Origin: Cycas panzhihuaensis
Taxonomy: Eukaryota; Cycadophyta
Length of the DNA: 64,000 bases
Assembly: GCA_023213395.1 (NCBI GenBank)
Contig: CM041465.1
Coordinates: 55,869,741 to 55,933,740, forward strand
Reading direction: 5' to 3'
The notes under the pieces are model-generated. The model searched no databases and had not been told where the DNA came from. It saw only the letters and a program-made list of their open reading frames with translations. The translations under genes were made by a program, and so were the position numbers. Shown here one piece after another: positions 46,224 to 58,458 of the stretch (position 1 is the first letter of the stretch; every line of letters begins with the position of its first letter).

Positions 46224-48768
46224 TAAAACGCTCGCAATGGGGTGGTGTCCCTACGTCTAGCAAAAAGGATACAAAAATGTACAATGCTAATTAAACTAGG
46301 CAGCAAGGACTTCACCTCGCAGGCCGTCTATGCGCCGGAGCATGGATTCAGAACTATAAGGTGCCTAATTGCTTCCAGGTAGCCGTGCAAAGCAAGGCCT
46401 TCCTACCCCTCAGATGACCGAGAAGAGGAGAAAGCGCCTGGCGTGTTGCGTCTTCTCGAGGTAATGAGAAGGCAACGAAATGGACGAACAGCTAACTAAT
46501 GTATAGGCAAATGCAAAAAAGGGGGGTGCGACACCAGAAGGGTAACTCAAATGCAACGTAAACAATCTAACTACATTATGCTACACTAGCCAATGTAAGA
46601 AACAATGTAAAAACAAGTGCACTTTCCTTTTCCTTTTTTAATCTTTTATAAGTTCCTAACTATACAAGCAGATGTATAAAAGATAAGAATGTAAAAGGGG
46701 TATGCAGGGAACAAGAAGAATACCTGGATCCGGTGTCTGAGTGGAGTGCTACTCGTCCCTTTTAGTCCCGCTCCTTTCTACTCCATTTGTCGTGCGTGCG
46801 GCGTCGGTCGGCGATAGTTACCATAAGCGATGGAAGAAGGGGCTAACTTACCTCCCCTGAAACATGCAAAAGCAAATAAATGGAACAGAAACGAAAGTGT
46901 GGAATAATGAGAAATGCACCACACGTAGAACTAACCTACAATGGGTTTGTTCCACGTACTACTCCACTAACGGGAGATCCTGCAAACAAGTCAGGAGAAT
47001 ACCTTCCTCTCGGAAGAGGGGCCACAAAATATACCAAAGATGCGTACTAAAATCAAATGGAACGTAAATCTACACTAAGCATCAATATGTAACAAAGTAA
47101 AATGGTGATATGCAATAAAGACTCCCACCACCATACACCATAAATACGCCCAAAAAGGAAAAGAGTATAGCCTCAGGATGGCTAACTCACCCACGAAGGA
47201 CCTCCACGGAACTCAGGAAGGAGAAACGGGTTGACAACAAGGTCATAAAACAACAAACAATAATATAGGAGGGAGTAACAGAAAGGTTTAGGGCTTAGGT
47301 AGGGCTTAATACCGACAGATGGGGTTTTTGAAAATGGCATGGCAACAGGTTGCCGGTGCTAGCTTGAACGCCACAACTAGATTCCCTAAACTCCCTTAAC
47401 CTATTTCCTAAGAAAGCACTAATGGCAAAGGGAAAGAGGATAAGGGACGAAACCCTTGGGGAGAAGGGTAGCAAAGGGGGGACGGGACCCTGCCTACCTC
47501 CCTCAAATCCTCTTTATGTTGCCCCTTTGCAATAGCCAACCAGGAAAGGGTTGAGAGGGATGGTTTAAAGAAAACAGTAAGGCTTTAAAAGGGCATAAGA
47601 ATAGGACCAATCTAGTACAACAACATAAAAACTATGCAAACTAGAATTTTATTCATCAACACACAAAAGAAATAAGAATAAAACAAATTGCAAGTGGGAA
47701 TAAAAAATACCTTGTTGGAGGAGAATCAAGCATGAGCTTGCTGTTAGGAAATAGCAGGAATAACTAGTGTATGAGGGCTAATAATAGCAGGTTTTTGCAA
47801 GAGTGAAGTGTGAAATATCTGTGCAAACTAAGAGCCTTGGTAGTTGGCCCTTTTGGAGAAGCTTTTTGGTAGAAGTTTCCTTTGGAACCTTGATCACTTC
47901 CAAAGAGGTATGAGGCTTACTGTTGAGAGCTATAGGGGGCAGCAATGGCCTTGCAAATCCAGCTTGTAGCAGTCCTTCTCTTCTGTGACAAGTTCCTATG
48001 CATGTAGATTATTTCTTTCTCTGTGAATTTTTAGTAGAAAAGTCAGAAAAATAGCAAAAAGATCTTGAGAATAGAGAGCAAAATCCCCTTTATCCCCTGC
48101 TCACCGCAGTGAACGCGTTGGTGACGAATAAATCGATCGACACCACGTGGCAGTTTCACAAAAAAATAGAAATTTTCGCATGGTTCTCTCTTTTTAAATT
48201 TCAAACAGTCGTACCGTGGTAAACTTTGCGGTACCGCAACAAAGACCATGGTACCGCTAAGTTTACAACAGTATCAAACTGGAAATAAAAAAGAGAAAAA
48301 AAAATAGAAACATAAGGTTTTGAAGTAAAAATTAAGACCAAAAATAAGTTGGAACAGCTGGGGGAATACCCAAGTAATGGGCAAGTAGACAAAATAATGA
48401 AATGAGTCCCAACTAAGGATTAAATTAGGCTTAGGAGGGAATGCAATGTGAGTAACATGTTGTAACGGAAGCAAACAGGACTGACTGAAACTTCTCGGGA
48501 GACCGTGGAGACAAAGTGGGTGGCTTTGCACCATACGGGGTGTAGCATTTGCTAAGGAATGCCCCCATTGTGAGTCGTCATAGGCTGATGGTATGTCGTA
48601 AGCACATGTATTATGAGCAAGTAGAGAAGCAATGCATGCAGGCAGGCATATGTCAAGCAACCTACGCTAAATAACCTCAATTAAGCATGGGCAAGAAAAA
48701 GTAAGAACATATACCTGAACAAACCTAAGTCGATGTGTCTCGAGTCCATTCCCAGTAGCTGGGAAACA
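46224..48768 (-). repeat. Tat-type element, 5' LTR
   Basis: 2,545 bp from taaaacgctcgcaatgg to gctgggaaaca, matching 32249-34785. The inner start has lost the TG (now TA). Within U3, 17-base arms GTAAACTTTGCGGTACC (48219-48235) and GGTACCGCTAAGTTTAC (48250-48266) form an inverted repeat with one mismatch. Confidence 0.9.
48219..48266. promoter_or_regulatory. GGTACC inverted repeat in LTR U3
   Basis: Two 17-base arms, 16 of 17 complementary, separated by 14 bases. It recurs in decayed form in the 3' LTR (34246-34291), and one arm-related stretch lies in the internal divergent region (36622-36639). A regulatory role is inferred from position and reuse. Confidence 0.5.
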
Positions 48769-48773
48769 GGTTC

Positions 48774-51195
48774 CAACATAGTATTCTTTAATCTTATGAA
48801 TATGCTTAGGGAATTTGACATCTCAAATAGCATGATTAGCCATTTATATAACCCATCCCTTATCTTGAGGGTTATCTTCCACTCATCCTCTTCATGAATT
48901 CAGATCTGATGATTCTTACTCTTGAGGTTGATCGTTATAAAGTATGAAGTACCTGCTAATACATCTAGCATATCATCCATATAAGGTATGAAATTTTGAT
49001 ATTTAATAGTTATCTCATTGATCACTTTAGAATCAACATATATTAACCATGAGCCATATTTATTTAGAGTCATTAATGTTAGAACTACATAAGGGCTTAA
49101 GCTTTCTCTTATAATTCCCTTTTATACTAATTCATTGTCTTGTCGATTTAAATCCTTATTTTCCATTATGCTTAATAGATGAACTACCTTGTTTGGTAAT
49201 TTGACCCTAGGATTAGGTCAATTTGGTGTTGAATATCCCTCATGGATCGTATTCCATTGAGTAACTCATCTAACAGAACATCATTGTACTCCTCAAATAA
49301 CCATACTACCTCGCTTGGTCTATATTATCCTCCTTTATTAGTCTTACCATTAAGGCAGAACAAAGTGTTAACCTTTTATACATTTTTCAAAAAAAAATTA
49401 GCACTCAATATGCTTTTCACATGTCCTTCTTCCTTAAGTGGTAATAACTCCACCACTACACCATTCTTCTCGAATGTATAGGAATTATTATTTCCATCAT
49501 GAGAGGAATTCCTACCATACTGCCAAGGTCTCTAAAATAATAGATGGCATGAATCCATTGGGATCACATCACATTATATCTCATCTTGATATGATTTTTT
49601 AATGCTAAATTAACCAATCATCTCCTATCAGCAGTCACCTCATTTCCTTTTTAAACCAAGAAATGCTCTGTGGATATGGATGTAATTCACTATTTAATCC
49701 TAACTTTTCTACCATTTCATTAGAGAACATATTCTCACAACATCTACCATCAATTATAACTTTACATACCTTTTCTCCTATAGTATATCTTGTCTTGAAG
49801 ATGTTAGTTCACAACCATGAATCATCATCCATCTTTGTCTTTCTTTTATCTTGTATGGGTTGTCATCTTTGTGCTATCTTGGTTCATCAAAGTATTAAGC
49901 TATCATCTTCATCTTCTATGACTCCTTCATTATTATCTTCATTTTGGGCTAAGTTTATCCTTTGATGCTCTTTCTACCTTTGGGATTGTTCCTCACGGTT
50001 ATGAGGGAATTCAAATGCGTTATATCCTTCTTTCCTATATTTGAAATAAGAAAAAGGTCTTCTTCATCCTCTTCCACTACCAAAACCTCTATCTATTTAG
50101 GCTCGTGGAAATTCTCTTCTTTTGAGTTGGTTCTAAGTTCCTCTCCATCCTTGCACTCTGCCTTATCTCTTTCCTTCTTATCTTTCTGTTCTATTAAATT
50201 ATTCTCCTCTTAGATAGGGGATTTCTTATCTAGATTTATATAAATGTGATGAATCTCTTCTCATCATAGAGGGCCTTTGAGTTATATGTTTATTTTGCTT
50301 TTTTTCCACCCTTAATACTAATTGATATACATCTTCCATTCTTTTAACTCTATGCATCTTAAGTTCATCTTGAATTAAAAACTTTAAACCATTTGCATAT
50401 GTTGCAGTGACTTGTTTATTTATTTCTTTATGCTCACATTAATGGAAAGCTTATAGAACTCACCTATAAAGAAGGTTTGAGAATAATTAATTAGTAAAAA
50501 CTTCTCTTTCAACTTCTTGAGCATTTTGGTCCATGTTCTAATCTTTTATTTTCCTTTCTTTACACTCTCCTTTTGTAGTTGATCCCACTAAATAGTTGCA
50601 TGTCCCTTTAACTTCATCCATGAAAAGTTCACCTTCTTTTCTTCATTCATGCTCTTTCATTAGAATAACTTTTCTATGGCATTTAGCCAATCTACTAGCT
50701 TCTTTGGTTCTAAACTCCCCTGGTAGTCTAGAATGTTAATCTTGAATCTATTACTCCTATGTTCAAGTGCTTTTTAGAATCTTTATTCTATTATATATGG
50801 TTCTTTTGGCATAAGATCTTCTAGTCTTGTATGATCATCATTTAATGCCTTTCTTCACTGGTATTTCTTTCATACCTTGTCTTAATACTATAAGAGCAAG
50901 CTATTTTATTCTCCTCTATAGTTCATATAGGTTTCTATTAATTTTAGCATAGTTTACTCTTCCTCCTCTTCTTGTTATTTTCAACTAATTTTCTCATTAC
51001 CTAACCACTTTGGGTCATAAATATTCTCTTGTAATCTTTCTACAAGACTCTTAATCCCTAATGAGTTCTTCCTTGTCCCTTTAATAAGAATATTCTACCA
51101 CTTATGTGGTTTCTTTAATAAATATCTATCATAATACCTAAAACTTATATGGCTTTTTCTTTAACTCTAGAGTTAAACCATGCTCTGATATTAGA
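48774..51195 (-). pseudogene. Gypsy copy D, 5' half (gag to RT)
   Basis: Resumes RT after the Tat insertion (aatatgcttagggaatttgacatctc matches copies A-C). The RT N-part is at ~49045-48800, protease remnants at ~49560-49500, the zinc-knuckle region at ~50050-49970, and gag up to ~50978, where the start codon is mutated to ATA. The primer-binding site remnant is at 51182-51193 (plus gctctgatatta). Heavily interrupted by stops and small deletions. Confidence 0.82.
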
Positions 51196-51757
51196 TAATG
51201 AGAATAGTTTACAAGGAAAATATTGAGTCTCACATATACAAACTTAAAATAAGAAAGAGCTAATGAATAAGGAGAGTTGTTTTAATTATAATTCTATTAC
51301 ATTCCATTAAATTTGCCAAAAGATAGTCTAAAATTATATTTATAAGTGAGAGCGAGAAGTCTAAAACTTCTAACCCTAAAAACTCCTAAATTATATAAAA
51401 TTGTATATAATTCTATGTTTCTAAGTTAAGTCCTACTAAGAAAAACTAGAACTCTGAGGGTTATTATATAAAAGTGAAACTAGTCAAAAATTAACTACTA
51501 TTTTTATACATATAAAATAAATCTCAATTTTTAGTCATTTTCAAAGTGTTTTTTAGTTAAAAGTATGTGGGAATGTGATGGTGCTTTGGCCCTATCTTAG
51601 GCCATTTCCACCTGTACTACTTAGATAGACCTTTAATTTGGTATTGGAAGGACTAAATTTTGACCACCGAGTCAAATGTTATGCTTCAATTAGTAGGCCC
51701 CAAAATTTAGAGCAAAGTAATTAAAAAACTAAAAAATAGATAGAGTTATAATGAAGG
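51196..51757 (-). repeat. Gypsy array LTR 5, truncated by Copia-1
   Basis: Starts taatgagaatag (TGATGAGG in sisters) and runs co-linearly for 562 bp to ataatgaagg, stopping about 20 bases short of the LTR end where Copia-1 begins. GAAGG (51753-51757) is the expected left target duplication. Confidence 0.82.
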
Positions 51758-52055
51758 TGAAAAGAGTGGATCTATCATTCATCTTCATGTACTAAACATA
51801 AAGGCAAACATGGGAGCAAGAGAGACTTGAGAGAAAGAAAGTAGCTCTTATAAAATTAGGAGGTAAGAATGAGTCTTCTCCATTGAGCGTTTACTTTTAT
51901 ATTGAGAGAGGGAGCATTAGAGTTAGGTAAAATGAAATTATATATAATGTATATGAAAGTGCATTTCACTTAAGTGATCTAATTTAAAGTTCACTTAAGA
52001 CCTTTTTTAAAAATAATCAACTAATGTAATGACCTTATGACATTAACCCTTTTCA
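51758..52055 (-). repeat. Copia-1 3' LTR
   Basis: 298 bp with inverted ends TGAAAAG...CTTTTCA. It is followed by a plus-strand atctccccctta tract that is the polypurine tract on the minus strand. The partner 5' LTR lies beyond the window because Copia-2 splits the element. Confidence 0.8.
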
Positions 52056-55000
52056 ATCTCCCCCTTAATGGTAGAAGGTCATTTAGTCATATTTTATTCT
52101 ATCCTATGAGGTTTTCATTTGAGCCTCTTACAAAGCAAACTACTATGACACTTTTGTAGGAAACCCTCATGGGGATGAAAACTCACAGATTTTCTAATAT
52201 ACTAACTTGGCTCAGGTGGCTCTTTAAATGAAGCTAGATAGCCAATCGGTACAATGAATTTTATAGCTAAAATCCACTGAGCCTCCATATACCATTTGGT
52301 CATCCCCCATACCATTTCAGGTTTTTACAAGTTTTAATTTTCTAAAATGATACAATCCTTATCCTTTTACGCCTACAAGGGGTTTTCATGAATGAGATAG
52401 AGTAGATACTTACTCTTATCTTTTCGCACCTACAAGGGGTTTTCATGAATGAGACAGAGTATGATGGTCCTATTATCATCTCCTTCAATCACTCAGAGAT
52501 GGAGGCCCTAAGGCCAAGTTACTTTTGAAACTATTCAAACTTCACCCTCTCCAATGCTTTGGTGAAGATATCGGCTACTTAATCTACTGTGGGGCAGTAC
52601 TCCAGTTGAATTGTGCCATCATAAACTAGTTCTCTAATACTATAGACTTTCATACTTATATGTTTAGTATGATCATGAAATATAGGATTTTTATCCATTT
52701 GGATTGTAGATTAATTATCTACATGTAAGCTAGTAGAACTTATTTGGGTGGAATTTAATATATTTAATAATTTTCTAAGCCATATCAACTCCTTGCTTAT
52801 CTCAGAAGAAGTAATATATTCAGCTTTGGAAATTGAGTCTACAACTATCTTCTATCATTTAGATCACCATGATATTGGTGCTATTCTAAGAAATGTTATG
52901 TACCCAAACGTAGATATTCTCATGTCTTTATCTTCAGTAAAGTTTGAGTCTGTGTATACATAAAGTCTAAATTTTGCATTGGGTTCATATAATATACTAT
53001 ATTTGCTAGTTGTCTTGAGGTACCTCAACACTTATATTGTAGCTTGCCAGTGATTCTACTAGGATTTGTCATGAATCTTGTAAGAATGTCGACAGAGTGT
53101 GTAATATTTGGCCTTGTGTTAGTAATATAGATGAGACTACCTACAAGTTACCTGTAGAGTGTTATGTCTGCCTCCCTAGTGTCACTATTAACTAAGAGTT
53201 TAATATTGCGTTCCATAGGTGTATCCACTAGTTAAGAACCTTCCAACTAAAACTTTGTTAGAGGATCGTTGATATATTTTTCTTGGGAGAGAAATATTTT
53301 TCCATTATTTTGAGTTACTTTAATCCCCAAGTAATATTTCATCAACCTGAGGTTAGATAATTCAAAAGTTTTAGCAAGGTCCTTCTTCAGCTGGTTGATT
53401 ACCTATTTATTATTCCCCATTATTAGCATATCATCCACAAAGATTAAGAGGTATGTGACTTTATCATTTTAGCCCTTGCTGAATAATGTTGCATCAATAT
53501 CTTAATAGTCACAAACATCATATCCAAGTTGCCTCATTCTTTTAGACAACTTGGTAAACCAAGCATGAGGGGCTTGCTTTAGGCTGTATAAGGATTTTCT
53601 GAGCCTACAAACCTTATGCTCCTAACCAACAATCTCGTATCCTTATAACTGAGCCATGTAAATTTCTTCTTTAAGGTCCCCATTTAGAAATGTGGTCTTA
53701 ACATCGAGTTGGTAGATTTTCCAATCCTATTAAGTAGCCAAGGCTATAAGAGTTCTAATTGTAGGCCACTTGGTTGTAGAAGCAAAGATTTCAGTGTAGT
53801 TGATGCCTTTCCTTTACATGAATCCTTTTGATACCAACCTTACCTCATATTTTTTTAGGGTTCCATCTAATCTGTACTTGTTTCTGAACACCCATTTATT
53901 TTGAACTACCTTTCTTCCAAGTGGTAGATCAATAAGCTCAAATATATCATTCTTCATAAGAGACTAATACACTTCATTCATGGAATTTCTCCAAGCTGTA
54001 TGATTTATAACTTCTTGGTATGTTAGGGGCTCTTCATTAAGAGCAAGGTGCAGTTATGTTGGTTCAAGCTCAATGGAAAGTGAGTCATGCATCCTTGCTC
54101 TATGGGCACTTCTAGTGCTAGTTTTACCTAGCTCATCTAGTAGCATGTCCTTGTGTAGCTGGTAGGCTTCACAAAAACCTCAAGTTGGGAATGAGGTTTT
54201 CATTTCTATAGCCTCTTAGTCTTTATTTTGATCCTAAAAATGATCATGTGAAATGTTTAGCATAGAGGAAGTTGATAATGCTAGAGAAGATAGGCCAGCC
54301 ATTGATGTTGGAGAAGATGGTCCTTCTGCTATGGCTTTACCTTTATCAACTTGGCTATTCATAAATGATGGTGTTAGATGTGTACATATTGGTTGGGAGT
54401 CACAGCTTGTATCCTTCATGGCTCTATTATCAACTTCTAAGACTTTGATCAATTGTTAAGCATCTCGCCCCCTAAATTTTAGAATCTAGACATCAAATTC
54501 AGTAGCATCATTAAATCAGTATGAAGGCATCTTGGAGTCAAGTATGAGTAATTGATCTTTAGTCTCTGTAAAGATAACATTTCTAGTGATGATGATTTTA
54601 TACTGTGAAGGTAAACCTTATACCCCTTTTTATCTATAGGGTATTCGACAAAGATACCTTTGATGGCTCTATCTTAAAGCTTGTTTCTATATTCCTATAG
54701 AATGTGAGCATAACAAGTAGAGCCAAAAATTCTAAAGTGGGAGATAAAGGGGGTTTGTCCATACCACATTTCATATAGAGAGGGGCCGAGCTTTGAGGGA
54801 CTAAAAGTATTGATGCAATACATAGCAGTCCAAATAGCCTTAGTCCAAAGATAGACAGGGACATTCTTATATACTAACATAGCTTGAGCCATGTTCATGA
54901 TGGTCCTATTCATGCACTCAATAATCTATTTTGATGGGGTGTATCTGTAATAGTGGTCTAATGTTTAATTCCATGCTGATGTAGGTATGATTCAAACTCA

Positions 55001-56419
55001 TTGGATGTGTACTCACCACCATTATTAGTCCTAATTATTTTAATCTTGAATCAAGATTCATTTTCAAAATGGGCCTTAAAAGCTTGAAACATAGAAAAAG
55101 CTTCATCTTTCTTTGTAAGAAAATCAACCCATACTTTCTTGGTAAAACCATCAATGAAAGTAATATAGTACCACTTATGTTTGAGAGAATGGATAGGCAT
55201 AGGACCGTATATATCTGAGTGTACAAGCTACAAAGATTGGCTAGATTTCTACTAACTATGAGAAAAGGATTATTTTTGAGATTTGGCAATAATACATGCT
55301 TTACATTTGAAGGTCTTAGAGGAGAGCCTAGGAATACTAGGAAGAGTGGCTTATAGTTCTCTTAAATAATCATTTTTTATATGGACCATACAAGTATGTC
55401 ATAGGGCTACTTGGGATAACTTTTGAGAAGTCAAGGTTGTGATAAAAGTAGAGTCATCATCAACATAGTTAGCTTCAAAGGATGGTGAACCAGTTAGGCA
55501 AAAAAGTTTACCATCAAGAATTTTGGTCATAACTATAGTATTTGAAGGATGGTGAATGACACAGGGAGTTTGATTATTTGTAGTTACACTCAGATCAAAT
55601 CCACAAGAGACAAGGGTGGACAGGGAGAGTAGATTTTGCTTCAGAGCAAGAATATATAAAACATCAATAAATGTAAAATCTGGAAGGACTAAGAGTTTCA
55701 GGCAAATAATTCCAAGTCCTTTGACTGGCTGAGATGATTTGTCAACCATGTGTACAACACCATATACTTAAGAGTTAAAATCATGAAAGAAATAGTAATA
55801 ATAAGTCATGTTATATTGCTCTAGTATCCATGATCCACAATGAAGTATTTGAGGTGGCACTATTTGTAACTCCAAGTGGTGAAGGTGAAAGTGAATAAGC
55901 ATAGATATAATGAGCCTCAATATACTTAGTGGATCTATCAATAACATTTGATAAAGTGGTCTCAATTTTTTAAAGGTGTGCATAAGTAAATTGTGTTCCA
56001 CGAAAAGCATCTTTAAAAGAAGTATTATCAACATTGTGTGCACCATGGCGCTGTTGATAAGTTCATAGTTTGTTAGTGGTAGTTCTATAATTTTTTGCAT
56101 AATGTCTTTTTCTATTACATATTTGGCACACAATTATTTAATTTCCAGTCCCATAAGAAGTATTAGGCTGGTTGGATTGTCTCTAATTACTAGATCTAGG
56201 TCTAGGTTGATTATTTTAGCCTTAGCCTTGAGAATATTTTCATTAGAGTTGAGGAGCCTATCGACCAAGAGGATGTTGTCCTTGTTGTCTACCTCTTCCT
56301 TTTCCATGGAAATTACCACCTCTGCGAGAGTATTGAACTTGATTTTTAGTATAATAAAGATCTTCTTCCACTTTGAAACTAGCATCAGTTAGATCTGATA
56401 AAGTGGCAAAGTTGGTATT
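52056..56419 (-). pseudogene. Copia-1 gag-pol, 5' end displaced beyond window
   Basis: Ty1/Copia order on the minus strand: the end of Gag at 56419-56135, with knuckle CQICNRKRHYAKNY near 56130 (last Cys to Tyr); a protease remnant near 55830 with DTR in place of DTG; the Gag-preintegrase region 55749-55399 (VLYILALKQNLLSLSTL); integrase ~55400-54600 (MNRTIMNMAQAML, FGSTCYAHIL); RT ~54010-53300 (KWVFRNKY, then FVDDMLIMG near 53440); and RNase H ~53010-52560. Two direct repeats (cctacaaggggttttcatgaatgaga) lie at 52369 and 52429 in the 3' untranslated part. Integrase before RT proves Copia. Many stops. Confidence 0.85.
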
Positions 56420-56863
56420 TGTGAGAATAGGCACATGAACAATGTCATAAGATTACATTAATAGAAAAAACACAGGAAAGAGACATTGCATAAGTACATA
56501 AGGATTAACAGGTGTAAAACCCCTTCTGGGGAAGAAAAACCACCTTCTAAATCTAAAATTTTATTAAAAATAGACTTATACAAAGGACCTTAAAGATACC
56601 CTCTATAAACCACAAAACCATCCTTTGAAACAGGCTTTAGATAGCTTCCTAGATTCTTAGAACCACCTCCTTGAATCTAGGAGAAGATACAAATAACAAG
56701 AGAGGTTCATTGAAATGGGAAGTTATGCATTTCAATGACCTTTCACACAATATTTAATTAACTTCTAAACTCTAAACATTGGAAACACTTAAATAATAAT
56801 TTACACATGTGACTTAAATAAAATATAAGAAATAACATAAAAGTAACATTAATAATCCTAACA
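56420..56863 (-). repeat. Copia-2 3' LTR
   Basis: 444 bp from tgtgagaatagg to aataatcctaaca, matching the right-hand LTR from 63654 at roughly 90% by eye. It interrupts Copia-1 gag; GTATT at 56415-56419 is the predicted target duplication. The polypurine tract (plus tccccctttaatg) follows at 56864. Confidence 0.9.
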
Positions 56864-58458
56864 TCCCCCTTTAATGTTAACTTTTATGATATGGAAAAAG
56901 AAGGTCTTTATCACGTTAATCCCCCTTTTATGAAGACTTATTTTATCTTTAACAGATCTCAAAGGTTTAGAAACTTAACTTTAGTCAAAGGCTTTCTGAG
57001 TATGTTAACAACCTGTAGATCTGTTGGACAATAAGACAAACGAACAATAGTATCAGTAACAAGATTACGAATAATATGCTGATGTAATTCTATATGTTTA
57101 ATTCTAGAATATGCAATTGGATTTGTGGCAATAGCAATAGCACCTTGATTATCAACTTTAAGTTCAATGGGAGAGTTAAGAGATAGACCAATTTCATTTA
57201 AAAGAGATTTGAGCCAAAGTGCTTCTTTGTAGGCTTCAACGAGTGTGCAATATTTAGCTTCAGTTGTTGATAGAGCTAATGCCTGCATTTTCTTAATAGA
57301 CCAAGTAATAGGTGAAGAATCTATAAAAAATGTATAAACTGATGTAGATTTTTGATCATTTGTATCACCTACCCAATTTAAATCAGTATATCCTATTAAA
57401 GTTAAAGGTTTACTATAAAAATTATAAGTTAGTCCATAAAAAATAGTGTTTTGAAGATATCTTAATATATGTTTGGTAACTTTCCAATACGATTCATGTG
57501 GTTGTTGCATATAACATGAATATAAAGTGACAACATAGGATATATCAGGGCAGGTATAAGTTAAATAAATAAGACTACCAATTAGTTGTCTATATAATGT
57601 AGGATCACATAAAGGTGATGAACAATCAGTAGATAATTTTACTCCTGATTGTAATGGATTAGAGACATGTTTAATATTTTCCATATTAAACCATTGAATT
57701 AAGTCTAAAATATATTTAGGTTGAGATATAGTGATTTTTGAATCATGTTGATAAATTTGTAATCCAAGAAAATAATGTAAGAGACCTAGATCGGTTATTT
57801 TGAATTTATTCATAAAAGTAGACTTTAAATAATGAATGTTATTAGTTAATGATCCAGTGATTATGATATCATCAATATACAGGATTAAAATAGAAATATT
57901 TTTATTTTCACATTTGAAATAAATATTTAGATCACTAATATATCTAGTGTATCCAATTTAAATTAGATAATCGTTAACTTTAGTGTACCAAGTTTGATGA
58001 GCTTATTTTAATCCATAAATAGATTTTTTTAGTTTATAAACTAAATTAGGATTATCAATAAAGCCAGGTGGCTGAGACATGTAGATCTCTTCTTTAGGAT
58101 CACCATTGAGAAATACACTCTTTACATCCATTTGATGGATTTCCCAACCAAACTTGGTTGCTAAAGAAATAATTATTTTAATCATATTCATCTTTGTAAC
58201 ATGGACAAAGGTTTTGTTATAATCAATTCCATCAATTTGAGAAAATCCTTTTGCAACTAGGTGAGCTTTATATTTTTCAACTGCACCTATTGAGTTATAT
58301 TTTATTTTATAAACCCATTTACAGTCAACTACAGTTTTCCCAGGTGGGAGTAGTATGAGATCCCAAGTTGAATTTTTAATTAAAGCATCGAATTCGGTTT
58401 GCATAGCTTTCTTCCATATAGGATTATTCTTAAGCTTGTTTAAAGGTTTTAGGATCAT
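56864..58458 (-). pseudogene. Copia-2 reverse transcriptase and RNase H
   Basis: RT starts in the 58458-58003 frame: WKKAMQTEFDALIKNSTWDL, VDCKWVYKIKYNSIG, YKAHLVAKGFSQIDGIDYN and WEIHQMDVKSVFLNG. After a break, LYIDDIIITGS (~57890-57855) is the intact catalytic box. The 57813-56959 frame, 284 codons and the longest in the window, continues through LGLLHYFLGLQI into RNase H: IGYTDLNWVGD (first Asp), STTEAKYCTLVEAYKEALWL (Glu), LKVDNQGAIAIATNPIAYSR (third Asp) and KHIELHQHIIR. Only a few stops separate the blocks, so decay is milder than in Copia-1. Confidence 0.9.

Larger units (their letters stand above)
32249..48768 (-). mobile_element. Tat/Ogre-like Ty3/Gypsy element with extra genes, 16.5 kb
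   Basis: Bounded by 2,537- and 2,545-bp LTRs with TG...CA ends (the 5' LTR first base pair is mutated to TA). Target duplication GGTCC (32244-32248) versus GGTTC (48769-48773). Removing it rejoins gypsy copy D. Minus-strand order: PBS, gag-protease, RT, RNase H, integrase; then a plus-strand plant-mobile-domain gene; then a minus-strand archaeal-type RNase H; then polypurine tract and 3' LTR. The VDNGSS protease motif, TGGCGACC primer site and long LTRs indicate the Tat/Ogre group. It is markedly less AT-rich and less decayed than its surroundings. Confidence 0.88.
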
